Shown in pieces: positions 46,541 to 58,880 of a DNA stretch of 64,000 bases. Position 1 is the stretch's first letter. Every line of letters starts with the position of its first letter. A model generated the notes under the pieces. The model made no database searches, was not told the origin of the DNA, and saw only the letters and a program-made list of their open reading frames with translations. The DNA is from Morella rubra (lineage: Eukaryota > Streptophyta > Magnoliopsida > Fagales > Myricaceae), in contig CM025855.1 of NCBI GenBank assembly GCA_003952965.2, forward strand, positions 4,323,944 to 4,387,943, given 5' to 3'. Both the position numbers and the translations under genes were made by a program.

Positions 46541-48420
46541 CACAGCTGCGTCTTAATCAATATTTTTGGGCTGTTGGACTTTTAAATTTGATGCGGAAAG
46601 CTTACAGTCTTAAGAGATTTTTTAAAGAAAATCTTAAAATGCCCCTTTTTGGGTTTTCCACCTCTGCATCTAACTAGGAACAACTTGCCCTTCGTACAAA
46701 TTATCCAAGGAAAGCTCAGTATGGAGAAAGGGACCTCTGAAGAAACTTTCATTTTTATTTTTGGACAAGAAGCTGGCCTTCTAACAAACCGCTAACCACG
46801 GCCCTCACATGTCGACTATTTAGTCTCTTGAAGAACGTCGTAAATCGTAAATGCATTCTCCTCTGACGCTTACGATTCGGCTCCCCCAAAAGGTTTCAAA
46901 AGCTCGACATTTGACTGTTCTGACCTGATGAACGCGTCAGCCGCTCCGCCATTGGAGCCGGGCTATCCCTACCTGCTCAACCCAGCTTCTGCGTCTGTCA
47001 TCACGCACTAAGTTCGCTTTCTTTCGCTTTCCCTTAGGCTAGGAATGTCTATTACTGTACAGGATGGACTACGTCAAGGGCCCCCCACCTACAAATATTT
47101 TAGGTCAAAACAATATGATTAGGCGATGGAAATTAGCCATTCGATTGATTGGTAATTTTCTCATTGTTCATGTCCATAGATGGAGGGAACTGCGTGCGCG
47201 CTGGGTTAAACTCTTCACAAATCAAACAGCTTACCCATATTTAAAAGAAAAAAGAATTAATGAGAAGCTGTTTTGTTAAGTTTCAGTATACGCGAAGAGT
47301 TGCTTTGGTTATTTGTGAGAGTTACGTCTACCTTTTGATGATAACTGGTGACACTGAGTCAAGTGGCTTTTTGGCCAAAGTCGTGTGTCTCTCGGTTGGC
47401 AGCACGACATTTTTAAAACAGTTCAAGAAATTACCATCGTGGTTTTAGCTCGGTACGGTGATGTTTTCCTCAAAAGGCACAACTTGGATTCGTGCTTGAT
47501 TAACAATAAAGGACGTGAGACTCATCATCCACGAAGAAATTACTCAAGAAACTTGGCGGAAGATGAGAAAGGGAAAAAAGATAAAGAAGAAGAGAAAGAA
47601 AGGTGGTGACACACCGGCCGGAGTGGCAGTCTCTTTCGTTAGGATGTCATTCCCTTTAGTTGAAGGGTGTGTTTTCTTAAAAAGGGAGCGACTTCGTTTT
47701 TAGTAGTTGGGATATATGTACGTATATTCCAGTTTTGGGTACGGTAGAGGTCGTGTTTCTTCAAAAAGGCACTACTTTTTTTTTTTTCAAAATTCGCAGG
47801 GATGAAAGGTCATGTCTTCTTAATTAGATCATGCCTAGCTCGGCCTGATTTTCTATGTTCAGGGAGGGACTCAATTGATTAGAAGATTGATTTTCTCTTT
47901 AATTTGATGAAAAGGAGGGGGACCGGGAGCATAGCCAACTATATATATATATCCACTGTTCCAAAGTAGGGATTAAATTAGCTTGACACTGCTTCGCTTC
48001 AGGGGCCCTCGGGCCTGATCTGTAGATTCGTCGCTGTGGCCACCAAGTGCCACCCATCCATATATTGAGGAATTATTAACAGCTTTTTTGAAATAAGTAT
48101 TGGAGGTAATCTTTGCGCACTTCTTAGTGTCAAAGGTGAAACGAACCTGAAACTTTCTTGAAAAGTGAGGAATCAAATATTATCATTTTTATATATAGTT
48201 AATTAAACATGGAGGGCCTTTTCATGGGTTGCTGACTTTAAAACTAGGCCTGCTAGAAACTCCCAAACCCACTAAAAAATTGCGTGAACCAAGGGGATTT
48301 TGACAACATCCTGCGACCTGAAAATCTCATAGCAATGTGCATCATGCATGACTCAAAAGAATTTCTTGACGGTAGGCCACCGGGAGACACCATTCCAAAA
48401 TTTTGGTCAAGAAAATAATA
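46541..48420. other. NSP2 upstream region and intergenic DNA
   Basis: No gene is recognised. Frames at 47064-47279, 47260-47448 and 47385-47703 overlap in different phases and end in Lys/Glu-rich low-complexity runs, so they look like chance. Any distal NSP2 promoter elements would lie here, but none is distinctive by eye. Confidence 0.5.
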
Positions 48421-48760
48421 AAGGATAAATACACTTAATTTGCACTCTCTAATTATGGAACTTAATTAACATTTTTTATCTTATTAATTTATTTTTTTAT
48501 CACATTGTACCTACCAATTATTTGTTTCATACACTTTGCATCCTATGTTAACTATTTTGATTAATTTGGACCGAAAATTATTTTTTGGTGTGCAAAATGA
48601 TAATTTTATCCCCATAAATTTTTTGGCACTGACTATTTTATGAGGGCAAAATAGTAATTTTGTGGCAAAAAAGATGGAAGATTTTAGCGGATGATGAAAA
48701 TTTTAACGGAGGGTGAAAATAATTTTGTGGTAAAATTTTAAAGAAGCGGGAGGAGTTTTT
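48421..48760. mobile_element. MITE, second member of the family at 14083-14486 (incomplete)
   Basis: It shares in order AAGGATAA, CACATTGTAC, ACACTTTG, TTTGGTGTGCAAAAT, then TTTTATGA and a G-to-A rich end with the 14-kb copy. The right part is rearranged, with a repeated GATGAAAATTTTAACGGA-type phrase. No clear target duplication. Confidence 0.45.
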
Positions 48761-51700
48761 CTTTGGGAGTAATTACAACATTAGTCTCTGAAATATTAAT
48801 GCCACGTACTAATTGCAACAAATGGCTGAGGCACATCCAAAATGAATTGTTAGAATGAACATGTCATTATCAATTCTACGTATATATACATAAAATAATA
48901 ATTTTAAAACAAAAAATTATAAAAAAAATAAAATGAAATAAAAGTATAGAAAAATTAGGAAATTAATCAATTAAAAAAAATAGACAAATTAAAAAATATA
49001 TGAAATGAGAAAGTGTAAAAGATCTAATATTGTATGTTAATGTAAAAAGTAAATTCAAATTTTTATCTTGCATTGTTGTCAAGAAATCATTAGAAGCTAT
49101 GATCCAAATATATGTAGTTCCATAAACATTGGACGCGCCGGCGCGGAAGACAAGCTATGGCTGGCGTTTTCTGTTTATTTTTATTTTTTTCAGCTATCTC
49201 TTCTTTTGTAATTTTAAAATAAACTAGTAGCTAGGTTTCCCCTTTTTTTCTTTAGGGTACGCAGTTTCCTTTTTTGCGATATTAAAAGAGAATTTTGCAA
49301 TTTTTTTAATTAAAAGTCAACTAGTTAGAAAGCATATAAAAGTCAACTTGAATCTATAAAAAGTCAACTTAAATCTTGCAGACTATATATATTTTATTCT
49401 GATAATTGTCTTTTCCTTCATCCATTAATTCTTCTATTAATTGCATAAAAAAAACTTAAGAAATTTAAGTACGAGAAAAGGATGTACGGCCATTTTTTTG
49501 TGGATTCTATGTTAATTAAGAGGGTATTCGTTTTGTAAAAAACTATAGGATTTTGGTAGAATTGTAAATATTTATGTAGATTAGATTTTTATAGGTTTTG
49601 TGTAAATTAAGGTTAGTGAAAATTTTAAAGATATTTAATTTTTATTAGAGTTTTAAAAAAAGTGTAGAGAGATATGATTTGATGTAATTGTTTAATAAAA
49701 AAAATATTGAAATTAGGTAAAAAAAAGTATAGAGAGAAAAGATTTGTTATAATTTTTTTTTGAAAAAGTATGAGGTTTGTGTGAAAAGTTGTTATAAGTT
49801 GTGTAAAATCCCACTGTAGGTTCTTTTTTTTTTGTTGGCATAACAGATATATATCTTATGTGCAATTCCATGAGAGTTAATTAGCCGAGCTAATTAATAT
49901 ACAGTCACATTAATTAAGACACTTAGAATTGTCTCACACTAGTCTAATAAGGTAATTAAGTAAAAAAAAAAGGCAATTAAGTCAGAAGAGATTCGAATAT
50001 CAACCAATTACATGGGGAGAACACTCACTTACTAGTTGAGGCAACTTTTGAACACATTGTAAGTATTCAAGACCTTATTTTAATGTAATTTATGCATGCT
50101 TTTTCTCTTAATTGGTAAATATTTTGTTGTTTTTGGCATTAATTGCTAGGTCTAGCTACTGGTTTTTTTTTTTTTTTTTTAAATCTGGTTTCAGTTGGGA
50201 TTTTAATTGGGATATTCCTGAGCTTTCATTGGGGGAAAGAATCAAAGGGATTAAATTTTTTGCCGAACACTTTGAAGGATATTAGATTTGATTGAGTTAG
50301 AGATCATGTGATTTTCTTTTTTCGGACCTAGCAGGCAATGGTTGTAGCAAGACCAAGTCTGTACATTGTTTTGAGATTTGACTCTGTAGCCAGCTACTCC
50401 CCAAAGAGAAGGGATGCCTCTTGAGACAAGACTCAATGAATTTTTTTTAAAAAAAGTGTGAATATATATATATATATATGCCATTTACTTCAAAATATTG
50501 AAGCCAATTCCTTTTATAATATCCAAAGACATGAGATGATCCAAGCCTGCGCGGTAGGTAGAGGTAGTTTTACAAGAGGAACGGTAGGTAGAGGTAGTTT
50601 TACAAGAGGAACGAAGAGGAAAACGTTACCAATTTCAGTATTTAATTGCTAGGTAGAGGCCGGCCTACCGAAAAGAAATTAAGAAAATATTAGTAGTCCT
50701 GTTCTAGGAATGTTGAAAGCCATCCAACATAATTTGATCCCAACAGAATTAGGTCCAGAATTGAAACATGTTATAAATTAAACTGACTCGATTCAACCCC
50801 AAAATAAATACAAAAAAATATCAAACCAAAAAGAATACTTTTAAGTTGGTTTGGGTGTATTTTATGGATTCTCGATCTATGAGTACTGAACCAAATTATG
50901 GATTTGGCTATGTATTTGCTCACTAATTACATATTAATTTCAATAGCTTCATAATATATATCATACTTCCACGACAAGTTATATATAATGTGTCATGACG
51001 TGGCTCAATTCGGCCGCTCTAATTAAAAAAAATTATATGTGTATTTAATGACGGACATCCTATATAATTTAGATCATGACACATGGCATCAGTACTCTAT
51101 AAGATGTACGACAAATATTATATATATACAATTAGCTAGAATAATAATATACATGGCGGAAAAATCGGGTGTTTGACTTGATATATATATATATGCATAC
51201 TTGAGTAGGCTGACGTTAATGGGATCATGTTTCTTAATGTGAAGCAAACCAGGAAGGCCCGGCACGTTCCCGTCGTAGGAAGTCCGTTGAAAACGTCAAC
51301 GGCAAATTAGTACGAGTCTACGACATGCAACTATAATTTCTTCTGGATGTGATAGCGTTGAGCCAATCTTGCCAATATTACAGTTCCAACGAAGACAATG
51401 AAATAAAGAGAGAGAAATCTTTAAAACTACATTATTAGTTGTCCGCCGCAGTGACGACGTAAACTGCATGAATATTAATATTGCCTTGGAGCTGAAACAG
51501 AAAAAAAATAACGTACATTCTACAATATCATGTGTACAGATTTTGCTAGTTACGCCTCAAAATCAAACTTCGTATATATTACAAAATAAAAAATGCAAAA
51601 GCAAATTCACTTTATATTAACATAACTACGTACTCATGAGCTGGATAGTAAAAATTCATGTTACCACTTTAAATCTAGCTGCTACTCTGTTTGCATTATG

Positions 51701-53639
51701 CCCCTCGAGCTACCACTATTGCCAATTGATCCTCTTAAACTATTATGTTTTCAATTGACACCCAACTCCCAAGGTTTAAACTTAACCTTTAAAATGAATA
51801 AAAGAAGATAAACATGTACTGTCACATCTCAATGATTAACTCTTCACTCATGAGGTTAATTCGAGAGGCAAATTGCAAATGAGGTCATAGTTTGAGAGAT
51901 AGAGATCCTCTCTAATTTGCTGCTCAAATTGAATGATCTAATTCGAATAGATATAGATCACACAGATGTGCGTTCTACAGTAAGGTCCACATAACCGGAT
52001 AATTAGTATTGATAATATTAAATATTGTAGAACTCAACATGCATGCTGTATCTATCTCTTTTTGAATTGAACTAGTAGATTGAGAGGGTGAAATTAGACT
52101 TTCTATTATAGAGCCTAAGTTTCACCAAAAGAATTGAAATTATGCGTCTCTGTTTTCCTAATACAAAACATAGACCCATCAATCCCATTGGCTCCCTTTG
52201 AATTTTAATTGAAGCTGGTTGGCAACCAATTTTCTCATTTTAAAATCAAACTGAGGAAAAAAAAATAGATCAAGTGGGAATCTCTGATCTCCCACATGAT
52301 GCTAGTATTTTTAAAAAACTTAAGTACTAATTAGTCAAAATTACGGGAGTACTATTTTTATCCATAAATGCCAATATTTTCCCATAGTTAACCCGTGTAA
52401 TATATATAAAACAACAAACTACCCCAAAGTTTTTGGTTTGGGTAATGGGTAATTAAGTAACAAGCTACACCTGTTTTTTATGCACCATGTCAGCCATTTT
52501 GGATAGCAATTACCACTTGTAAAAGTCGTCTCTGACGTTGTCGTCTTATAAAGTTAAGTTTCAGCAGTTTCTATATCTTGAAATTGTACAAGAGACCCCT
52601 TTGTCGATCGAGTAAAGTGGATTTTTGTTTTACCTAAACTGAGCCCCTCAAAAGGAATTACTTTTCTCTGATAATTAATGCGAATATCCCATACCTTTAT
52701 ACAAACAACAAATTACACCTTTTTGGATAGCTACCAGTTGCAAAAGTCGCCTCTGATCACATCGTATATATTCTCATACGGTAATTAACTTGCAGCTTGT
52801 ATATGTGTATATGAGGAAGGAAGCCAGGATTTACCTTTAGGAGGTTAAATATAATTTTTTTAGAAATTATCTTTTTTTAAATGGATGTCGAGATCGTCTT
52901 ATGTGTACTTCGACTAATCTCAAGACTTTCAAATTTTTATTATAATCAAAATAAGCATAGTCAAAATGTGACAACATATTCTAAAACTTAAAAAAAAAAA
53001 AAAATTATAAACTTTAACTTTAAGTGTAAAAGCTAAATTTTTATCAATTATGCTAATTAAACCAAACTTCCTTCAACGAGTAAAGTCATTAATTATTATA
53101 TCAATATTAAAACCTTGTGTGGCCGATCGAATGCAATCAAAAGTTTAAAATTTCGTAATAAAAGGCTTACAAATTATTCACAAAGATACAAAGCAATGTT
53201 TAAATCTAACTAAAATAACATAGGCACACACAAATAATAAAACACTATAATATTTTAGTTAGAAAATAATAATGAAATTATTATGTTTTCAGAAAAAAGG
53301 AGAAAATAATATTTAAATGTAATAACATTTAGAATTCTAACTGTGAAAGAGGGATTTTTATTTTTTTTTTGTGCAAAGCAAAAGTTTGTTGTATTCCAAG
53401 TGTTGAGTATGATTTTGTTATTTTCTGTATATGACATAAAATAGTGGGAGAGAGAGGTCATTGAGAGAAAATCTAGACAATAAAAGTGCAAACAGTGAGA
53501 GACAGGAAGTGAGAGAAAAAAGAAGAAATGAATTTTACAAAAGAGGGAGAGCGAAAGAAAAGTAAAAAATACGCACTCTAGAAAAGAGGAAGGGAGAAAG
53601 ACACTCTAAAAAAAAGGAAGGGAGAGCGAAATTTTAGAA

Positions 53640-53672
<33 letters not shown>

Positions 53673-54146
53673 AAAGTTAAAAAAAAAAACACTCTTAGCA
53701 TCTTTTTTAAAAAAAATTAGAGAGGCAATTTATAAAGTAATTATTCCCTTCTCTCGTGTTCTTTCTTCTTCTCATATTTATTTTTCTAAAATTTTGGAAG
53801 GGCCATTACAAATATTACCACCAATTTTGTCCTTATCTTAAAAAGAATTTGCATACATTTGGGGGGGTGGCCAGGGGTATATACCCATGAGTTGCATGCA
53901 TTTTCCTTCCTTTAAAATTGTGGAAGCTAAGAACCCTTGATCTGGCCAAGCCAATTCCCATCAGCTTGGGGGAGAGAGATTCCCGCTTGATCTAAACTAA
54001 TTTTTATGTGCCATTTGTATTAAACTTGGATATTAAGTGGTTGGCAAATCAGTGTCAATTAAAATTCAACGGGAACCCAGATGGATTTCAGATCCATCCA
54101 CGTTGTCCCAGGATAACAGGTACTTTTTGCTTTTGAAAAGATCCCA
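48761..54146. other. Long AT-rich stretch without recognisable gene
   Basis: Over 5 kb with no convincing coding frame. It contains a tandem 30-bp duplication (separate entry), a GA-rich low-complexity zone at about 53500-53690 including (GA)n, and a partial repeat of a TTTTTGGATAGC..AAAAGTCG phrase near 52495 and 52722. MITE-like segments (for example 49500-49830) are suspected but their ends cannot be fixed. Confidence 0.5.
50552..50611. repeat. Perfect tandem duplication of a 30-bp unit
   Basis: Two adjacent identical copies contain GGTAGGTAGAGGTAG followed by TTTTACAAGAGGAA. Recent slippage-type duplication. Confidence 0.95.
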
Positions 54147-54332
54147 ATGATTGACCCGGCTCTGAATACTGAAGTGTTTCTAGATGATTCGTCCCAGGTT
54201 CTTGTCAATGGCATCGTAAAGGCAAATCTAGCTCCATCTGATGTGACAAGGGCGACTCAATTCTGGTTAGGCATCCATGCCCATCTTTTCTGTATAGAAT
54301 TCTTTAAGCCAACTGCGCTAGACGGACGGTAA
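54147..54332 (+). other. Small ORF of unknown function
   Basis: Encodes 61 residues starting MIDPALNTEVFLDDSSQVLV with a balanced, non-repetitive composition unusual for this AT-rich area. It may be a gene fragment or a tiny exon. I do not recognise it, and no flanking exons are visible. Confidence 0.2.
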
Positions 54333-54719
54333 TGAGAGCTAGCTAGCACTTGGCAGCACTATTACATACCCGGAGTACTTAGACATAAAGACTCTGTACG
54401 AGTACTGTGTACTCTCGCTCTAATTAAGTAGATCTTTATTATTGACAGAAGCTTGCCAACTTCTCCCTAAAAGAATATGCATATATAATATATCTTACAA
54501 TTATAGCTGTGACGAGGAGATTCCTTCCGAAGGAAGGGGAAAAAGAATAAAAAAAAGGGAAGGAGATTCGTCTTTTGTTTTCTGAATGGAAGGAGATTCG
54601 ACATTCATCAGAAAAGAGAAACCAAATTAGATTCCTTTGTCTGTTTCGGAGGACCGTGAGATTCCCTTCTCCAAATATATTCACTAATTAATTGGTTTTA
54701 CTGATGTAGATCCTGTCAT

Positions 54720-57700
54720 CTTTCTTAAATAAAAGGGTAAAAAAAATTTAATAATAATGCCAAAAATCACCAGAAAGAATGGTCGATCCACTACAAAAAA
54801 AAAAGGCTTATAGCAACGGTCGGTGACCGCTGCTATAGGCCAAAAAGACCTATAGCAGCGTTTTTTTAACAGCGGTCGCGACCGCTGCTATATGGCTGTC
54901 GGAATAAGTTTTGGCGGCAGTTTTCGAGACCGCTGGAGAAAATCTTGACTTATAGCGACAATCACTTAGCAGCGTCACGACCGCTGCTAAAGACTCGAAA
55001 CACATTTTTGAATTTTTTACCAGCATTTTCTAAAACGCTGCTACAGCTCTTTAGCAACGTTTTAGAAAACGTTGCTATAGACCTATCGTTTTTTTTAAAA
55101 AAAGAAAAACGTAGTAACAACTATATTTATAAAAACACCTGCATTTTTAATTTGTAATACAAATTTATTTTAATAACCATAATTCATTGATGTAAAAACC
55201 TAAGAACAAGGATAATAAAGCAAATATAATTCATCATTTATTAAATAACCAAGTCTTACAAGTTTTCAACACAAGAGTCTATACAAGTTTCTAACATTAG
55301 CAAAAGCAGCTCAGTAAACCATCAGCACCAACACTATCTTCACCAAGTGGTAATTTTGCCATTGAAAAGGAAAAATGGGATAAGAAAAAATGAACAATAT
55401 GCCAATAACTTGAACAGATGCAACAGAGAGAGATATAGAATACATAGAGGCATTTTAGAGGCACTCCAAAATTCAGAGACAAGCCACCCTGGGTTGTCCT
55501 CTACAGCCTAGAACACCACCTCCTACATCTGCAAAACTTCTTGGATCATTGTGAAAGAAAGATTGACAAACAAGGAGGCAGCCCCTGAAAAAGAAACAAA
55601 TGGCTTCAGACAATCTGGAATAAGCTAAAACTACATAGAAGATACACAACCAAAGACAGAAAAATGAAACCACTAAACAACATAATTCCCTCACTGTTTA
55701 GCAGCATGCTGCGTCAATATGATATCCAACACTCTTAGGGCTTCTTGGGAATTCTCCGACTCCTGTCACTTTCATTTGGACTTCCATCACCATCAGGGCT
55801 ACAGTTTCCATGATTTCTACGGAGAACAGAAGCTTTCTAGGACGTCCGTATCGGTCCAAGAGTGCAACAGTAAACTCAAGCTTTTTGTGGGGAAGTGGCA
55901 TAACAGGACTTTGAAATATGTGTGATGAAGAGTACTAACAATATATCCTCCATACACGCAAGAGAAAATAAAATAATTCAAAAGAAAAGAACCGAAAAAT
56001 GACAACACAGACAGTAACTAAAATTACAAAAAATGGAGAGATGAATACCTAGAATCAGGTTCATTGAATTGCTTTGGTTTTAGAACTTCAAACATAAAAT
56101 GATGTTTGGTTACCTTTAAAGGCATGAATGAATACTCCCTGAATGTCGAACTTGAATAAGAGAAAAGCAAAACTAAAGGCAAAAAAGAGCATCGTCCTGA
56201 GGTAAACCAAACATACAGATTATGTACAATCTAACCAGATAACAGTTACCAAATTTCCAATCTTTCTAAACCCTAAACCAATCTACACCAACAACAACAA
56301 TATAAAACGAAATCAAACACAAAATCAAACAGGAAAAAAAATGCTTACCATTAATCGTACTACAGCAACTCAAATCCCTAAATCTTGGCTAGAAAATCAA
56401 AACCTAACAGAAAACAAAATCAAACAAAAAAATGTTAGTAAATCGAAACCTAATCGAGACAAAAGCAGCAAACTCATGAGAGGCCATAGAGAGAGACAGA
56501 CAGACAGACAGAACCAGCGTGACTAAGAGAGAAAGCGTGAGATTTCGAGGGAAAGGGAGCGAGAGAGACTGAGAGATTTCGAGGGAGAGGAGCTTGAGGG
56601 AGATTGGAGCTTCGACGTAGAAAGGAGGGGCTGGAACTTCGAGGAAGGGGGAGGGGCTGGAGCTTCAACGAAAAGGAAGGGCTGGAGATTTCGATGAAGA
56701 GGGGAGGGGCTGTAGACGGAGAGGGCAGCGATCGGGAAAGGGGGAATTTGGGGCTAGGCAGGAAAGGGGAAATTTGGCGCTGTTTGGGAAAGGAAAGGAA
56801 AAGAAGGGAGGGTTCACGAGAACAGGTGCTTTCAAAGCTTTTTTTTTTCTTCTTCTTCTTCTAATTTGTAGTTTTTCAAATTTTTTAATAATAAGTTATA
56901 TTTTGTAGTGATGTGTTTTTAGTAAATTAAAATCAATTGTAAATTGTAAAAGCATTTAAAAATCTTTATACTTAGTATTAAATACATAGAAATGTACATT
57001 CTTTATACTCTTTTTTATAATTAGTATAATAATCTTAATTAAAATAGGTTGGGAGTAATAATATATAATACTTATAATTTAAAAGTATGTGTTTATTATG
57101 TAATTGATATGTGCTAATTAACCTAAGTACTTTATATATATGTACCTAACTAATGACTAAATCATAGCCTCGAAGACCATATAACAACTTCAATTTTCAC
57201 AACACTCTTTTTAATTTCATATTTTATTAAGTAGGTCTTTAAAAAAAAAAAATACATGACAAAATAAAATTATATATTAAAAGGAATAAAATAATTATTA
57301 ACATTAAATAACTTATAATTAATTTTATTTTTTTTGCATTTATACCTATAGCAGCGTTTTTGAAAAAAAAACGCTGCTAAAGGTGTACTCTACCTATGAC
57401 CGCCGCTGTAGATACCTAATTTCTAGCAGCAATTATCCCAACGTTTGTGGACAAACACTGCTAGAAATTAGACCTATAGCAGCACTTTTTTTCAAAAATG
57501 CTGCTAAAAATTAGGCATTTAGCATCGTTTTTTTCAAAATGCCGCTAAAAGGGGTCTATACCGGCGGTCACTGACCGCCGCTAAAGGGGGTATATAGCCG
57601 CGGTCAGCGACCACCGCTATAGACTCTATTTAGCCGCGTTTTTTGCAAAACGCAGCTAAAAACACCTTTTAGCGGCGTTTTTGGCGACTGCCGCTTCAGC

Positions 57701-58048
57701 CTTTTTTTTTGTAGTGCGATCAAGGATATGGATCTGCAAGCAAGTAAAGGAAGGGTGACACTGAAGAAGAGTCTCCAATGCTTAAGTTAGCAAGAGAACT
57801 TTGAGAGGTTAAAGAGATTCTAGTAGTGTTAAAGAGATAAAAAAATAAAGTGGGAGTACCTTGTATTTATAGGCTTGAGAGAAGGTATACTCCTACTTAG
57901 AGTGTGATTGCTGTTCCCGCTCATTATTTGACTAATGGGCTGACGCTTCTTGGATTAGCTTGATCTAGTCATTTAGCCGCAAGTGAGCCTTAATTCCTAT
58001 TTGGGCCGGGTACAATATGCAACCCTATCAGTTAAGATCAATGGAGGT
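54720..58048 (-). repeat. Probable gypsy LTR fragment, split by the CACTA-like element
   Basis: With the 54789-57716 insert removed, the flanks read CCAAAAATCACCAGAAAG ... AGAGTCTCCAATGCTTAAGT ... CCTTGTATTTATAGGCTTGA. The order and phrases are like those of the Tat-type LTRs at 19.1 and 40.6 kb (AAAAATCACCG; GTCTCCGACGG; CTTTTATACGGGCTT). The similarity is partial, so this is a related LTR fragment at best. No second LTR or coding part is seen. Confidence 0.4.
54789..57716. mobile_element. CACTA-like non-autonomous DNA transposon
   Basis: The left end CACTACAAAAAAAAAAGGCT is matched at the right end read on the minus strand, CACTACAAAAAAAAAGGCTG. Both ends are followed by dense subterminal inverted motifs of the type TAGCAGCGGTC/GACCGCTGCTA (54.81-55.08 and 57.34-57.69 kb). 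This is typical of plant CACTA/EnSpm elements. Both sides are flanked by CGATC (54784-54788 and 57717-57721). No transposase is seen. The interior (55.2-56.9 kb) is low in coding potential and contains a CT/GA-rich segment at 56.47-56.82 kb resembling a plant 5' leader on the minus strand. Confidence 0.85.
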
Positions 58049-58056
58049 GTGAAAAC

Positions 58057-58714
58057 TAGGGGTAAACCGACCCCCTCGATTCAATTTCGACACCTCGTAG
58101 ACTACTAAATTGAGGAGGTTAGTTTCTTGAAATGGAGGGTTGAATATCGGGTCAAGAGTGTTAAAGGCTGACCCAAGCTACCCTTTGGTGCCTTCGGTCT
58201 GTTTGACCACCATTACCCGCAATGGGACCTAATTTTTTTTTTCCATTCACAACCGAAAATCACAATCACAACAACCAACAAATCCCAATCAAAGGAACTC
58301 AACAGACAAATAGAGAAAGATAATGAAAGAGGGGTGAAAGCATACATCCTGCAATCAAGGAAAAGAGAGAAAGATCAAACATGAAAGGGCAATAGAGAGA
58401 GACAGAGACAGAGATAGAGAGCAGAGAGAGGCACGGTGGCTGAGAGGGAGGAGGAAGAGAGAAAAACAAAAGAAAAGCCCTAAGAGAATTCGGTGGGGTG
58501 GAGAGTTTTTTTTTTTTTTTTTTTTTCTAAGAATGGTTGGGATGGTTTGATTTCGATAGGTTAAACACTCGAAACCAAGGGCTGAACCGACTCATTTGGT
58601 TTCTAGATTTTGTGGGCCAAGGGCCGGACCGGGCTACCTGGAATAGCTCGAGCCCAACTAGCCTCAATCGGTTTGGGTTAGGCCGATCGGTCTTGGCCCA
58701 AATTTGAACGCGTA
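58057..58714. mobile_element. Non-autonomous hAT element (TAGGGGT type)
   Basis: The left end TAGGGGTAAAC and the right end (minus strand TACGCGTTCAA) are weakly inverted. The flanks are perfect 8-bp direct repeats GTGAAAAC (58049-58056 and 58715-58722), the hAT signature. The interior is noncoding with a poly-T run near 58507-58526 and GA-rich sequence. Confidence 0.7.
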
Positions 58715-58724
58715 GTGAAAACCT

Positions 58725-58880
58725 TACCCATATGGAATCAATTATTATGTTTGAATTAAATTCACTTTCTAATTGGTGAATTCACATTTTGTATAACACG
58801 TGAGGGAGAGTGTTAGAAAACATAATTTAAAGAATTAAATTTACTATTTCTTATATATTAAATTTTTAGAACAAGCGGTA
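58725..58880 (+). mobile_element. Degenerate TRIM-like retroelement end
   Basis: CACGTGAGGGAGAGTGTTAG, then AACATAATTTAAAGAATTAAA and TTTTTAGAACAAGCGGT, parallel the polypurine tract plus right repeat of the element at 11365-11647 (CACGTGAGGGGAAGTGTTAG). Only this end is recognisable. Confidence 0.45.

Noticed and set aside
56604..56864. 86-residue plus-strand frame in the CACTA-like element
   Set aside because: Arg/Gly/Glu-rich translation of a GA-rich tract ending in poly-Phe; low complexity, not a protein domain.
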